A stretch of DNA of 64,000 bases, taken from Firmicutes bacterium UBA3930. GTDB lineage: Bacteria > Bacillota > Clostridia > Caldicoprobacterales > Caldicoprobacteraceae. The stretch's first letter is position 1. Each line of letters starts with the position of its first letter. Below the pieces are notes generated by a model. It worked only from the letters and a program-made list of their open reading frames with translations. It was not told the origin of the DNA and made no database searches. Both the position numbers and the translations under genes were made by a program. Below, in pieces: positions 44,154-53,808 of this stretch. Location of the stretch: the NCBI GenBank assembly GCA_002385885.1, contig DGEI01000013.1, positions 145,386-209,385 on the forward strand, written 5' to 3'.

Positions 44154-45923
44154 ATGGCTTACGATGGTGTTCTGCTAAACTGCGTTATTTCAGAACTGAA
44201 TAACAAACTAATAAATGCACGTATTGAAAAAGTATATCAACCTGAAAAAGATGAAATCCATCTTCATATTCGCACCAGGAATGGGAATGTGAAACTCCTG
44301 TTATCGGCCAGTGCCAATCACCCCCGGATCCATTTGATAAAATCGTCAAAACCCAATCCTGTCTCACCCCCGATGTTCTGTATGCTTCTCAGGAAGCATC
44401 TCGCCGGAGGCAGGATTGTTGATATAGTTCAGTCAGGTTTCGACAGAATTGCCGAAATAATAGTAGAGAACATCAATGAAATGGGTGATCTTGCACGCAG
44501 AAGGCTAATCATAGAAATAATGGGCAGGCACAGCAATATTATTCTAGTTGATGATGCCGGCAGAATTATAGACAGCATTAAACATGTAAACGAAACAATC
44601 AGCCGGGTACGGCAGGTCCTGCCCGGAAGAATGTACGAAACTCCCCCGTCAAAGGGTAAGAAAAATCCCTTGGAACAGATAAATCAATCTCTTGTAAATC
44701 TGTTTAAAGAAGCGCCGCCTAACAGGAAACCGGACGGAATAATAACCGATAATTTTACCGGAATTTCAAGAATTACGGCATCCGAGATTGTATACAGAGC
44801 TTTAAGGGATGATTCTCCAACATTGCAAAGCATTGCTGCGGACCGGTTAACAGCCGTTTGCGACTCTTTCATAAACTTTTTCGACGATGTGAAGAACAAG
44901 CGGTTTTATCCCGCTATGCTGATGAATGATGACGGTTATCCAAGAGATATATTTCCATTCATCTATACGCTGTATCCTAAAGATATGCAGCAGCATTATT
45001 CTTCAATTTCTGAAATGCTTGAAGAGTTTTATACCGAGAGAGACATGCTCGAAAGGCTGAAGCAGCGTTCTTCCCATATCCTGAAGGTTCTTAGGACAAA
45101 CCTGGAGCGCTGTGAAAAAAAACTGGCCATCCAGCTGGAAGAACTGCAGGAAGCAAAAAATGCTGATAAATTCCGTCTATGGGGGGAATTAATAACAGCC
45201 AACCTGCATGCCATCCCAAGCGGAGTTACCGAAGTTAACCTGGTGAATTATTACGATCCCAATGGAGAAACAGTCACAATACCCATGGACAAAAGCAAAA
45301 CGCCCGTACAAAACGCTCAGCAATACTATAAAAAATACTCCAGGGCAAAAAATGCTGTTGTAAAGCTTAAAGAACAAATAGCGGAAAACAGGGAGGAATT
45401 GACTTACCTGGAAGGATTGCTGGACAGCCTGGATAAATGCACCGGCGAACCGGATTTGGAAGAGATACGGCAGGAACTTATGGAACAGGGGTACATAAAA
45501 AAGACCGGCAGGGATAAGAAGCGCCCCCATACACCCTCCAAACCCCATCATTATATATCCTCCGACGGCTTTGATATCTATGTTGGGAAAAACAATCATC
45601 AGAATGATCGGCTCACGCTAAAAGCAGCTGATCACAATGATATCTGGCTTCACACAAAGAATATTCCTGGCTCCCATGTAATCATAAAAACAAAAGGACG
45701 CCAGGTACCGGACAGCACACTGTACGAAGCCGCCATATTAGCGGCATACTTCAGCAAGGGAAGAGAGTCCAGCCGTGTACCGGTGGATTATTGTCCCCGG
45801 AAAAACGTAAAAAAGCCTAACGGAGCCAGGCCCGGCATGGTAATATATGACAAATACAATACCCTATACGTTACTCCTTCGGAAGAACAAATAAATAAGT
45901 TAAAACAGATCAGCCAATCCTGA
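44154..45923 (+). CDS. rqcH: Ribosome quality-control factor RqcH (NFACT protein)
   Basis: This 589-residue NFACT protein binds obstructed 50S subunits and adds alanine tails to stalled chains. Starting at ATG 44154 (GGAGG 6 bases upstream), Asp97-Arg98 fall in QSGFDRIAEI, the pair known to be essential in B. subtilis RqcH. SASANHPRIHL precedes it. A helix-hairpin-helix region and a long coiled coil (about 290-430) follow. The NFACT-R domain carries DIWLHTKNIPGSHVIIKT. Older annotation as fibronectin-binding protein refers to this family. It is one of two protein genes on the plus strand. Confidence 0.95.
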   Translation: MAYDGVLLNCVISELNNKLINARIEKVYQPEKDEIHLHIRTRNGNVKLLLSASANHPRIHLIKSSKPNPVSPPMFCMLLRKHLAGGRIVDIVQSGFDRIAEIIVENINEMGDLARRRLIIEIMGRHSNIILVDDAGRIIDSIKHVNETISRVRQVLPGRMYETPPSKGKKNPLEQINQSLVNLFKEAPPNRKPDGIITDNFTGISRITASEIVYRALRDDSPTLQSIAADRLTAVCDSFINFFDDVKNKRFYPAMLMNDDGYPRDIFPFIYTLYPKDMQQHYSSISEMLEEFYTERDMLERLKQRSSHILKVLRTNLERCEKKLAIQLEELQEAKNADKFRLWGELITANLHAIPSGVTEVNLVNYYDPNGETVTIPMDKSKTPVQNAQQYYKKYSRAKNAVVKLKEQIAENREELTYLEGLLDSLDKCTGEPDLEEIRQELMEQGYIKKTGRDKKRPHTPSKPHHYISSDGFDIYVGKNNHQNDRLTLKAADHNDIWLHTKNIPGSHVIIKTKGRQVPDSTLYEAAILAAYFSKGRESSRVPVDYCPRKNVKKPNGARPGMVIYDKYNTLYVTPSEEQINKLKQISQS

Positions 45924-45933
45924 TAAGATCAAC

Positions 45934-46515
45934 CTATTCTGTTGTTATATTTCTGCTCCCGGGCTTTATCAGAGGAATTTCTGTATGGCACAGCGGGCAT
46001 TCATCCGGCGGGTACGACTTAACCTCCATGGATATTACGGATTGCAGTTTTACTCCAAAATCTATACTGCCACCGCTCCGATCCACTACAGCACCAACTC
46101 CCATCACTTCTCCGCCGCCGGAGCGCACCAGCTCCATTACCTCCTTCACGGAACCTCCGGTTGTTATTACATCCTCAACCACCAGAACCCTGCTGTTTTT
46201 CTTTATCTGAAAACCTCTTCTCAGAGTCATTTTCCCGTTTTCCCGCTCTGCAAATATGGTCTTTACCCCCAGATACCTGCCCATTTCGTATGAGAGTATG
46301 ATGCCTCCAATGGCCGGTCCTATAACCAGATCTATCTCATCATCCGAAAAGTATTCAGCAAGGGTTGCGGCTATCTTTTCGGCGTAATCAGGATACTGAA
46401 ATAATCTGGCACACTGGAGGTATGTATCGCTGTGCCTGCCCGAAGTTAATAGGAAATGTCCCTGAAGCAGCACACCTGTTTCTTTCAATATCTTAAGAAT
46501 ATCTTCTCTTTCCAT
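45934..46515 (-). CDS. pyrE: Orotate phosphoribosyltransferase
   Basis: This 193-residue enzyme joins orotate and PRPP to give OMP. The PRPP motif is RVLVVEDVITTGGSVKEV. GHFLLTSGRHSDTYLQ and VIGPAIGGIILSYEMG precede it, and a C-terminal PPDECPLCHTEIPLIKPGS tail is typical of the clostridial type. The start is set at ATG 46515, since upstream in-frame codons as far as 46617 lack conserved residues. The ribosome-binding site is GGAGGACAGGG. It is the last gene of the pyr operon, ending 10 bases from convergent rqcH. Confidence 0.95.
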   Translation of the reverse strand: MEREDILKILKETGVLLQGHFLLTSGRHSDTYLQCARLFQYPDYAEKIAATLAEYFSDDEIDLVIGPAIGGIILSYEMGRYLGVKTIFAERENGKMTLRRGFQIKKNSRVLVVEDVITTGGSVKEVMELVRSGGGEVMGVGAVVDRSGGSIDFGVKLQSVISMEVKSYPPDECPLCHTEIPLIKPGSRNITTE

Positions 46516-46629
46516 ATTCCCTGTCCTCCGTATTATAGAAATTAAATCATGCATATACTCGGTGGAAATACTATCATGGCAATTGCAGGCAGTACATTTC
46601 CCACCCATTATCATCAACCCCTGGCCGTG

Positions 46630-47541
46630 TTAAACAATCAAGCCCCCAGTCAGCTCATTGATATCTTCCACACCATTGATTCTCATATATTCTTCAATCT
46701 GATTAACTATATCAATGCAGGCAGTTGGCGATATAAGATTGGCAGTGCCAACCCCAACGGCTGCAGCTCCGGCCAGCAGAAACTCAACCGCATCCTCGCC
46801 TGTGGCAATACCACCCATGCCCACAATAGGAATGCCAACCACTTTTGAAACCTCCCAAACCATGCGTAAAGCAATAGGTTTTATGGCAGGGCCTGAAAGC
46901 CCTCCTACCACATTTGCCAGTATGGGTTTTCGGCTTTTTGCATCTACAGCCATTCCCAAAACGGTGTTTATAAGGGATATCCCGTCTCCCCCTCCCTCTT
47001 CAACGGCTATGGCTATTTCCCTGATATCCGTAACGTTTGGCGTCAGTTTTACAAGCACCGGCTGCCCCGCATGTGCCCTGACACTTTTGGTAACATTGTA
47101 TACCGTATCAGGATCCGTGCCAAAAGCCATTCCCCCCTGTTTAACATTAGGGCATGATATATTCAGCTCCAGCATATCAACCGGCTTGCCCTGCAGCTTT
47201 TCAGCCATCATACAGTATTCTTCCTCGGTGTTTCCATTGATATTGACAATAATCCTGGTGTCATACCCTTTCAGCCTGGGAAGCTGGTGCTCGATAAAAT
47301 AATCAACACCGGGGTTTTGCAGGCCCACGCTGTTTAACATTCCTGAAGGAGTCTCAGCAATTCTGGGAGGCTGATTTCCCTTCTTAGGTTCAAGTGTCAG
47401 CCCTTTAACGGCAATACCTCCTATCCGGTTCAAATCAATATACCCGGCATGCTCACTGCCAAAGCCAAAGGTTCCCGATGCAGCAATTACGGGATTCTTA
47501 AATTTAATGCCGCATATAGCAACCTCCATATTATGCCTCAT
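46630..47541 (-). CDS. pyrD: Dihydroorotate dehydrogenase, class 1B catalytic subunit
   Basis: This 303-residue FMN barrel oxidises dihydroorotate. Motifs are AASGTFGFGSEHAGY, NSVGLQNPGVDYFIE, ELNISCPNVKQGG (the class 1 catalytic cysteine) and VGMGGIATGEDAVEFLLAGA. As a 1B enzyme it needs PyrK to pass electrons to NAD. Its start overlaps the pyrK end by 11 bases. Confidence 0.96.
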   Translation of the reverse strand: MRHNMEVAICGIKFKNPVIAASGTFGFGSEHAGYIDLNRIGGIAVKGLTLEPKKGNQPPRIAETPSGMLNSVGLQNPGVDYFIEHQLPRLKGYDTRIIVNINGNTEEEYCMMAEKLQGKPVDMLELNISCPNVKQGGMAFGTDPDTVYNVTKSVRAHAGQPVLVKLTPNVTDIREIAIAVEEGGGDGISLINTVLGMAVDAKSRKPILANVVGGLSGPAIKPIALRMVWEVSKVVGIPIVGMGGIATGEDAVEFLLAGAAAVGVGTANLISPTACIDIVNQIEEYMRINGVEDINELTGGLIV

Positions 47542-48322
47542 CCAGCATCACCTCCCGGCTCCAGAAGACCGGGCCATCCTTACATACCCTTTTATAAATA
47601 AACCCATCTTCATCATCGCGAACGGCACATGCACAAGTCATACAGGCCCCTATTCCGCACCCCATTCTTTCCTCCAGCAATAATTGACAGGGCACCCTGT
47701 ATTTTTCGGCCATTTGCTGTATGGCTTTCATCATGGGAACGGGTCCGCAGGCAAGCATTAAATCGGGTAAATTCCGTTTTAATTCATCTTCCAGAACTTC
47801 CGTTATCAGGCCCTTGTACCCTATGCTTCCATCCTCGGTGGCTATCAGAAGACTGTCACAGCTATTTTCAAATTCCTGCAAATCATATGCAGCATCGCCG
47901 CTTTTGAAACCGATGAAACAAGTGCGCCCGGTAAAATTGAATCTGCTTGCTGCAAATTTTACAGGGGCTGCTCCGCATCCGCCGCCCACTACAAACAAAT
48001 GCCGGGTATCCCCGGATACAGAAAAACCATTTCCCAGGGGACCCAGCACATCCAAAAAATCTCCGGTTTTAACAGCGGATAGGAGCCTGGTCCCCTCTCC
48101 GACAACCTGAAATACTATTTCAACGTATCCCTTTTTATGACATGCGTCGTATATGCTTATGGGACGTCTTAAGAGGCGGGATCTGTCCCCGGGTACCTTA
48201 ATGTGGATGAATTGCCCCGGTCTTGCGTTCCCGGCAACATTGGGAGCTTCAAGCCTAAGTTTGTACATACCGCCGGCTATCAACCGGTTGTCCGTCACTT
48301 TGCACAGCTCAGGTCCTTTCAT
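47531..48322 (-). CDS. pyrK: Dihydroorotate dehydrogenase electron-transfer subunit
   Basis: This 263-residue FAD and 2Fe-2S protein couples PyrD to NAD. FAD binding is in RLLRRPISIYDAC and VGEGTRLLSA. The NAD site is FVVGGGCGAAPVKFAASRF. The iron-sulfur ligands are in ERMGCGIGACMTCACAV and KRVCKDGPVF. It overlaps carB by four bases and pyrD by eleven, so translation is coupled. Confidence 0.95.
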   Translation of the reverse strand: MKGPELCKVTDNRLIAGGMYKLRLEAPNVAGNARPGQFIHIKVPGDRSRLLRRPISIYDACHKKGYVEIVFQVVGEGTRLLSAVKTGDFLDVLGPLGNGFSVSGDTRHLFVVGGGCGAAPVKFAASRFNFTGRTCFIGFKSGDAAYDLQEFENSCDSLLIATEDGSIGYKGLITEVLEDELKRNLPDLMLACGPVPMMKAIQQMAEKYRVPCQLLLEERMGCGIGACMTCACAVRDDEDGFIYKRVCKDGPVFWSREVMLDEA

Positions 48323-51300
48323 TTTATATCCTCCAATGCAATAAGTTTAATATCCCGTCTGTCCATATCTTGTTTTAAACTGTTGACAAAAGCCCGTGCC
48401 GTATCCAGAGAGGTGAAACAGGGTATTGAGTATTCAACAGCCGTTCTCCTTATCTTAAAGCCGTCCCGCTGAGGAATCCGGCCTTTAGTCGGGGTATTTA
48501 TTATAATGCTTATTTTCCCCTGATGGATATAATCAATAATGTTGGGACGAGCCTGGCTGACTTTATTTACAACGCTTGCTGCAACATAGTTGGAGTTCAA
48601 CACATGTGCAGTCCCTGATGTGGCAAAAATATCAAATCCCAGGCTTTCAAAATCAGCTGCTATGGGAATAACCTCCTGTTTATCGGAGTCAGCCACGGTT
48701 ATCAGAACACATCCTTCCTTCCTTAAATCATATCCTGCAGCCACCAACCCTTTATACAGGGCTTCGGAGAGAGTTCTGCCCAGCCCCAGTACCTCACCTG
48801 TTGATTTCATCTCCGGACCTAAGCTTACCTCTACCAAAGGTAACTTTTCAAAGGAGAATACCGGAACCTTAACTGCCACAATATCTTTTGCACGGTAAAG
48901 GCCGGTGGCGAATCCCATATCTTTAAGCTTCTCACCCAGCATAACCCTTGTTGCCAGTTCTGCCACAGGCACACCGGTTACCTTGCTGATATAGGGCACC
49001 GTACGGCTTGAACGGGGATTTACTTCAATGACATATACCTCACCGTCATACTCAATGTATTGAATGTTAATCAGGCCTTTAACCCGTAAAGCCCTGGCCA
49101 GCCTGGCAGTGTAGTCCATTATACGGCCGACAGTATGTTTGGAGAGATTTCTGGCCGGATAGACGGCTATGCTGTCCCCCGAATGAATTCCGGCACGCTC
49201 AATATGTTCCATAATCCCCGGGATTAGGATGTCTTCCCCATCGGAGACAGCGTCAATCTCTATTTCCTTTCCCATCAGGTACTTGTCTATAAGAACGGGG
49301 TGTTCCTGTTTGACACGGTTTATTATCCCCATGAATTCTTCAATATTGCTTTGGTTGTAAGCAATCTCCATCCCCTGTCCGCCCAATACATAGGAAGGCC
49401 TGACAAGAACAGGATAACCCAGCTCTTCAGCAGCGGTTACCGCTTCCCCGGCGGTAAATACGGTGGTCCCGGGAGGGCGCGGGATACCAAGCTCCTCCAG
49501 CAAACTATCAAATTCTTTTCTGTCTTCTGCCATATTTATGTGTACGGGCTGGGTGCCGAGTATTGTATATCCGGCATCGTGGATCATGCCGGCCATTTTA
49601 ATTGCTGTTTGACCGCCAGACTGCACTATAACCCCGTCCGGTTTTTCTGAATCCAGGACATTTAAAACATCTTCAGGGAACAAGGGTTCAAAGTACAGAC
49701 GGTCGGATGTATCAAAGTCGGTGCTGACAGTCTCCGGATTGTTGTTTATTATAATAGCCCGGTATCCTGATTTTTTCAAAGCCCGGATGCAGTGAACCGA
49801 ACAGTAGTCAAACTCAATGCCCTGCCCTATTCGAATAGGGCCGGACCCTATGACAACCACCTTTTTGCTTCGATCAGACTTTACCCGGCTATTACCGTCG
49901 TAAGCCGAATAATACGCGGTATCCATTGCCCTGTATACGGGTTTTATGCCCCATTTTTTTCTCATTTTGCGCACTTCACTGCCGGACAGTCCAATCAGGC
50001 GGGCAATGGCAGAATCCGACAGTCCCATTTTCTTTGCCCGCTGCAACACAGCTCTGTCCATACCTTTAATACCGGTTCGTTTTAGTTCCTTCTCAAAGCG
50101 TATTATGCCGTGTATTTTATTTATAAAGTAACTGTCAATTGAGGTCTTTTCAGATATCACATCAACCGGCACTCCACGCCTTAGGGCTTCCGCTACCACA
50201 AAAAGCCTCTCATCGGTTTTGTTCTCCAGCCTTTTTACTATCTGCTCCGTATCCTCCTTTGTCAGGTAATCCAGACAGATATGGTCTATACCCAGCTCCA
50301 GGGAACGTACGGCCTTTAAAAGAGCATCTTCAAAGCCGCATCCTACAGCCATAACCTCACCGGTAGCTTTCATCCTGGTGCCCAATGCCTTATCAGCTCC
50401 AACAAATTTGTCGAAAGGCCAGCGCGGAATCTTGAGCACAACATAATCCGCCACCGGTTCCGAAGCAGCTAAGTTTCGCCCGGTGCTGCCGTATCTTATT
50501 TCGTCAAGTCTGTAACCCAGTGCGATTTTGGTTGCCACCCTGGCAATAGGATAACCGGTAGCTTTGGAAGCCAGTGCGCTGGAACGGCTCAACCTGGGAT
50601 TGACCTCTATAATATAATATTCCATTCCATCAGCCTTCAACGCAAACTGGACGTTGCATCCGCCTTTTATATTGAGAGCCTGTACTATGTTTATGGCAGC
50701 CTTCCTCAGCATCTCATCCTGTTCAGCTGTCAAAGTCCGTGCAGGGGCTGTTACTATGCTGTCCCCGGTGTGAATACCAACCGGATCTATATTTTCCATG
50801 CTGCATACAATAACACAATTGCCCCGGCAGTCCCGGACCACCTCATATTCAATTTCCTTCCACCCGGCAACCGATTTTTCGATTAACGCCTGGCCAACCC
50901 TGCTCAGCCGTAAGCCGTCTGACAGGATGGTCTTCAGCTCTTCCCCGTTGCTTGCCATGCCTCCGCCGGCGCCCCCGAGGGTATAAGCCGGGCGCACCAC
51001 AACCGGATACCCGATCCTTTCTGCGAATGCCAGTCCGCTGTCGGTATCGCAAACGGTAGTACTCTCTATTACCGGCTCTCCTATATCCATCATCGTCCTT
51101 TTAAATATCTCCCGATCTTCCCCTTTGCGGATGGATTCAATGCCGGTTCCCAGAATCCTTACCCCATACGTATCCAAAAAACCCTGTTCATCCAGCTCAA
51201 TTGCCAGGTTAAGTCCGGTCTGTCCGCCCAGAGTAGCAAGCAAGCTGTCAGGCCTTTCCTTTTCTATGATATCTTTAACCGTCTGAAGAGTTAGCGGTTC

Positions 51301-51498
51301 AATATATACATGATCAGCCATGTCCGGATCGGTCATAATGGTAGCCGGATTGCTGTTAATAAGTACAATCTCTATATTCTCCTCTTTCAACGCCCTGCAA
51401 GCCTGAGTTCCGGCATAATCAAACTCGGCAGCCTGAGCTATGACTATAGGGCCCGAACCTATGACCAGCACCTTTTTTATGTCCCGTATCTTTGGCAA
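48319..51498 (-). CDS. carB: Carbamoyl-phosphate synthase large subunit
   Basis: This is a 1059-residue synthetase with two ATP-grasp halves. The first half has VLVIGSGPIVIAQAAEFDYAG and YPVVVRPAYTLGGAGGG. The second half has VVVIGSGPIRIGQGIEFDY and YPVLVRPSYVLGGQGM. The allosteric MGS domain is at the C terminus. The best start is TTG at 51498, 9 bases after AAAGGAG, which gives the family N terminus MPKIRDIKKV. The small glutaminase subunit CarA, normally encoded next to carB, is absent from the 63-base gap before this gene and from the operon. Confidence 0.96.
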   Translation of the reverse strand: MPKIRDIKKVLVIGSGPIVIAQAAEFDYAGTQACRALKEENIEIVLINSNPATIMTDPDMADHVYIEPLTLQTVKDIIEKERPDSLLATLGGQTGLNLAIELDEQGFLDTYGVRILGTGIESIRKGEDREIFKRTMMDIGEPVIESTTVCDTDSGLAFAERIGYPVVVRPAYTLGGAGGGMASNGEELKTILSDGLRLSRVGQALIEKSVAGWKEIEYEVVRDCRGNCVIVCSMENIDPVGIHTGDSIVTAPARTLTAEQDEMLRKAAINIVQALNIKGGCNVQFALKADGMEYYIIEVNPRLSRSSALASKATGYPIARVATKIALGYRLDEIRYGSTGRNLAASEPVADYVVLKIPRWPFDKFVGADKALGTRMKATGEVMAVGCGFEDALLKAVRSLELGIDHICLDYLTKEDTEQIVKRLENKTDERLFVVAEALRRGVPVDVISEKTSIDSYFINKIHGIIRFEKELKRTGIKGMDRAVLQRAKKMGLSDSAIARLIGLSGSEVRKMRKKWGIKPVYRAMDTAYYSAYDGNSRVKSDRSKKVVVIGSGPIRIGQGIEFDYCSVHCIRALKKSGYRAIIINNNPETVSTDFDTSDRLYFEPLFPEDVLNVLDSEKPDGVIVQSGGQTAIKMAGMIHDAGYTILGTQPVHINMAEDRKEFDSLLEELGIPRPPGTTVFTAGEAVTAAEELGYPVLVRPSYVLGGQGMEIAYNQSNIEEFMGIINRVKQEHPVLIDKYLMGKEIEIDAVSDGEDILIPGIMEHIERAGIHSGDSIAVYPARNLSKHTVGRIMDYTARLARALRVKGLINIQYIEYDGEVYVIEVNPRSSRTVPYISKVTGVPVAELATRVMLGEKLKDMGFATGLYRAKDIVAVKVPVFSFEKLPLVEVSLGPEMKSTGEVLGLGRTLSEALYKGLVAAGYDLRKEGCVLITVADSDKQEVIPIAADFESLGFDIFATSGTAHVLNSNYVAASVVNKVSQARPNIIDYIHQGKISIIINTPTKGRIPQRDGFKIRRTAVEYSIPCFTSLDTARAFVNSLKQDMDRRDIKLIALEDIK

Positions 51499-51561
51499 GT
51501 CTTTCAACTCCTTTAACACCGTATGTAGCCATATGTCGTCATGTTTTGCGCCGTTTCCGTT

Positions 51562-52506
51562 TTACCATGGCCTTATCCTTTTCTGAGACAGGCCGGCGTC
51601 TATCTCCCGCCTCATTCGGAGCACTTCTGCCCTGGCCGCATCCGCAAACTCCCGGGGTGAAAACTCTTCCTTCCATGGGCTGCGCATGTAAGCGCAAATA
51701 ACGCTGCGGGAGGAATTTATAATTGCTCCCAGTCCGTCGGAATTAAAACCGCCCACAATATCCCCTGCACTGCCTCCCTGGGCACCGTACCCCGGTATCA
51801 GGAAAAAAGCGCCGGGCATAAGGCTTCTTAGCTCCTCTAACTGCCTGGGATAGGTTGCTCCCACCACCGCTCCTACCTGGCTGTATCCCGCTGAACCTAT
51901 AAGATCCTTGCCCCATTCATTCACCTTGGCGGCAACTTTCTGGTACAGCTTCCCGGTCCGTACATCTAAATCCTGGAATTCACCCGATGAGGGGTTTGAT
52001 GTTTTAACCAGGACAAATATGCCTTTACCATTACTCTTGCAGATTTCTATAAAGGGCATCACACCGTCACTGCCGAGATATGGATTTACCGTTGCAAAAT
52101 CCACATCAAAAACCCTCACGGCACCGTTTTTAAGCTGTGTCTGCCCCAGATAGGCACTGGCATAGGCTTTTGCCGTAGAACCAATATCGTTTCGCTTTAT
52201 ATCCCCTATAACCAGCAAATCTTTTGATCTGGCGTATTGCACGGTCTTTCTGAAGGCCTCCAGGCCATGGGGTCCGTAGAGTTCATAACATGCTATCTGT
52301 ATTTTAACAGCCGGAATGTACTCGTATACAGCATCCAAAATGGCCTTGTTGAACTCATAGATGGCATTTGCTGCTCCTTCCAGATCGAGCTGTTGTCCGC
52401 CATAATTGTTTACAACATGCCCGGGCACATATTCCAGCATGGTATCAAGCCCGACCACAGAGGGATTCTTCTTAGCTATTATCTGTTGTATAAGCCTGTC
52501 TATCAA
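51562..52506 (-). CDS. pyrF: Orotidine-5'-phosphate decarboxylase, long type
   Basis: This 314-residue decarboxylase turns OMP into UMP. It belongs to the longer type 2 family common in Clostridia. The active-site motif is VIGDIKRNDIGSTAKAYASA, with FDVDFATVNPYLGSDGV after it. FFLIPGYGAQGGSAGD is the phosphate-gripping segment. It lies between pyrC and carB in the operon, 15 bases after pyrC. Confidence 0.95.
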   Translation of the reverse strand: MIDRLIQQIIAKKNPSVVGLDTMLEYVPGHVVNNYGGQQLDLEGAANAIYEFNKAILDAVYEYIPAVKIQIACYELYGPHGLEAFRKTVQYARSKDLLVIGDIKRNDIGSTAKAYASAYLGQTQLKNGAVRVFDVDFATVNPYLGSDGVMPFIEICKSNGKGIFVLVKTSNPSSGEFQDLDVRTGKLYQKVAAKVNEWGKDLIGSAGYSQVGAVVGATYPRQLEELRSLMPGAFFLIPGYGAQGGSAGDIVGGFNSDGLGAIINSSRSVICAYMRSPWKEEFSPREFADAARAEVLRMRREIDAGLSQKRIRPW

Positions 52507-52521
52507 TGCACCACCCTCCTG

Positions 52522-53808
52522 TTACACCAGAATTTTTTCGTTTTCCATAACCACCCTTCCGTCTACGATGGTGTGGACAACCTTTCCTTTCAAAGTACGG
52601 CCGTGGAAGGGTGAATTTTTGCCCTTTGAATGAAATTGTGACACGTCTACGGTATACTCTTTTGCAGGATCCACCACCGTGATATCAGCTGTTTTCCCGA
52701 CCTGAAGCCTTCCTCCGTCAATATTTAGAATGTCGGCCGGCCTTGTACTCATCTTCTCTACAAGCTGGTGGAGGGAAATTACCCCAGGCTCAACCAGATG
52801 CGTATAAGCAAGGGAAAAAGCCGTTTCAAAGCCCGAAATACCGCTGGCAGCCAGGCTGTATTCCACTTCCTTTTCATCCCGGTGATGAGGAGCATGGTCA
52901 GTAGCAATAATGTCAATTGTGCCGTCTTTCAATCCTTCTATTATGGCTTCAACATCATCAGCGGTCCGTAAGGGGGGATTTACCTTGGTATCAGCATCAT
53001 ATCCGTCCACCCATTCATCGGCTGCCGAGAAATAATGAGGAGCTGTTTCACAGGTTACTTTAACTCCCCTTTTTTTGGCCTGTCTGATTAGCTCAACCGA
53101 TCCTCTCGTGCTGACATGGGCAATATGGACAGGCGTTTTCAGTGTTTCTGCCAAAATAATGTCCCGGGCTACCATCACTTCCTCTGCGGCACGGGTTATA
53201 CCTTTCACTCCCAGAACCGTCGACATATATCCTTCATTCATAACGCCGTCGCCGGTCAGCTGCAGATCCTCACAATGTGATATTATAAGCATATCGAAAC
53301 CCCTGGCATATTGAAGGGCCAGCCGCATTATGCCTGCATTCATTATCGGTTTTCCGTCATCAGATAACGCAACAGCTCCTGCTTTTTTCAGCTCCCACAT
53401 TTCAGTCAATTCCTCACCCTTTAGCCCCTTTGTAACGGCAGCTATGGGATAAACCTTGGCAGCTCTTTCTTCCAATGCCCTCATTTTAATAAAATTAACC
53501 AATGCGGCATTATCCACTGCCGGATGGGTATTTGGCATACAGGCAATACTGGTAAAACCGCCTGCCGCAGCGCTTCTGGTTCCGGAACCTATATCCTCCT
53601 TATACTCATAACCGGGTTCCCTCAAATGGCAGTGAGCATCCACAAAGCCGGGCAGTACACATTTCCCGGCAGCATCTATCGTCACATCGGCAACTGTTGA
53701 AATCTCACTGGCTATTTCTATTATTTCTTTGCCATCCACCAGTATATCTGCTTTATAAGGTTCCGGGTTAATCCCGTCAACCACGATTCCATTTTTAATA
53801 CACAGCAT
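52522..53808 (-). CDS. pyrC: Dihydroorotase
   Basis: This 428-residue class I dihydroorotase cyclises carbamoyl aspartate. Zinc ligands are in VDAHCHLREPGYEYKEDI near residue 60 and in the later HCED, HIAHVSTRGS and ATDHAPHH motifs. The length is normal for the amidohydrolase-type enzyme. It overlaps pyrB by 14 bases. Confidence 0.96.
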   Translation of the reverse strand: MLCIKNGIVVDGINPEPYKADILVDGKEIIEIASEISTVADVTIDAAGKCVLPGFVDAHCHLREPGYEYKEDIGSGTRSAAAGGFTSIACMPNTHPAVDNAALVNFIKMRALEERAAKVYPIAAVTKGLKGEELTEMWELKKAGAVALSDDGKPIMNAGIMRLALQYARGFDMLIISHCEDLQLTGDGVMNEGYMSTVLGVKGITRAAEEVMVARDIILAETLKTPVHIAHVSTRGSVELIRQAKKRGVKVTCETAPHYFSAADEWVDGYDADTKVNPPLRTADDVEAIIEGLKDGTIDIIATDHAPHHRDEKEVEYSLAASGISGFETAFSLAYTHLVEPGVISLHQLVEKMSTRPADILNIDGGRLQVGKTADITVVDPAKEYTVDVSQFHSKGKNSPFHGRTLKGKVVHTIVDGRVVMENEKILV

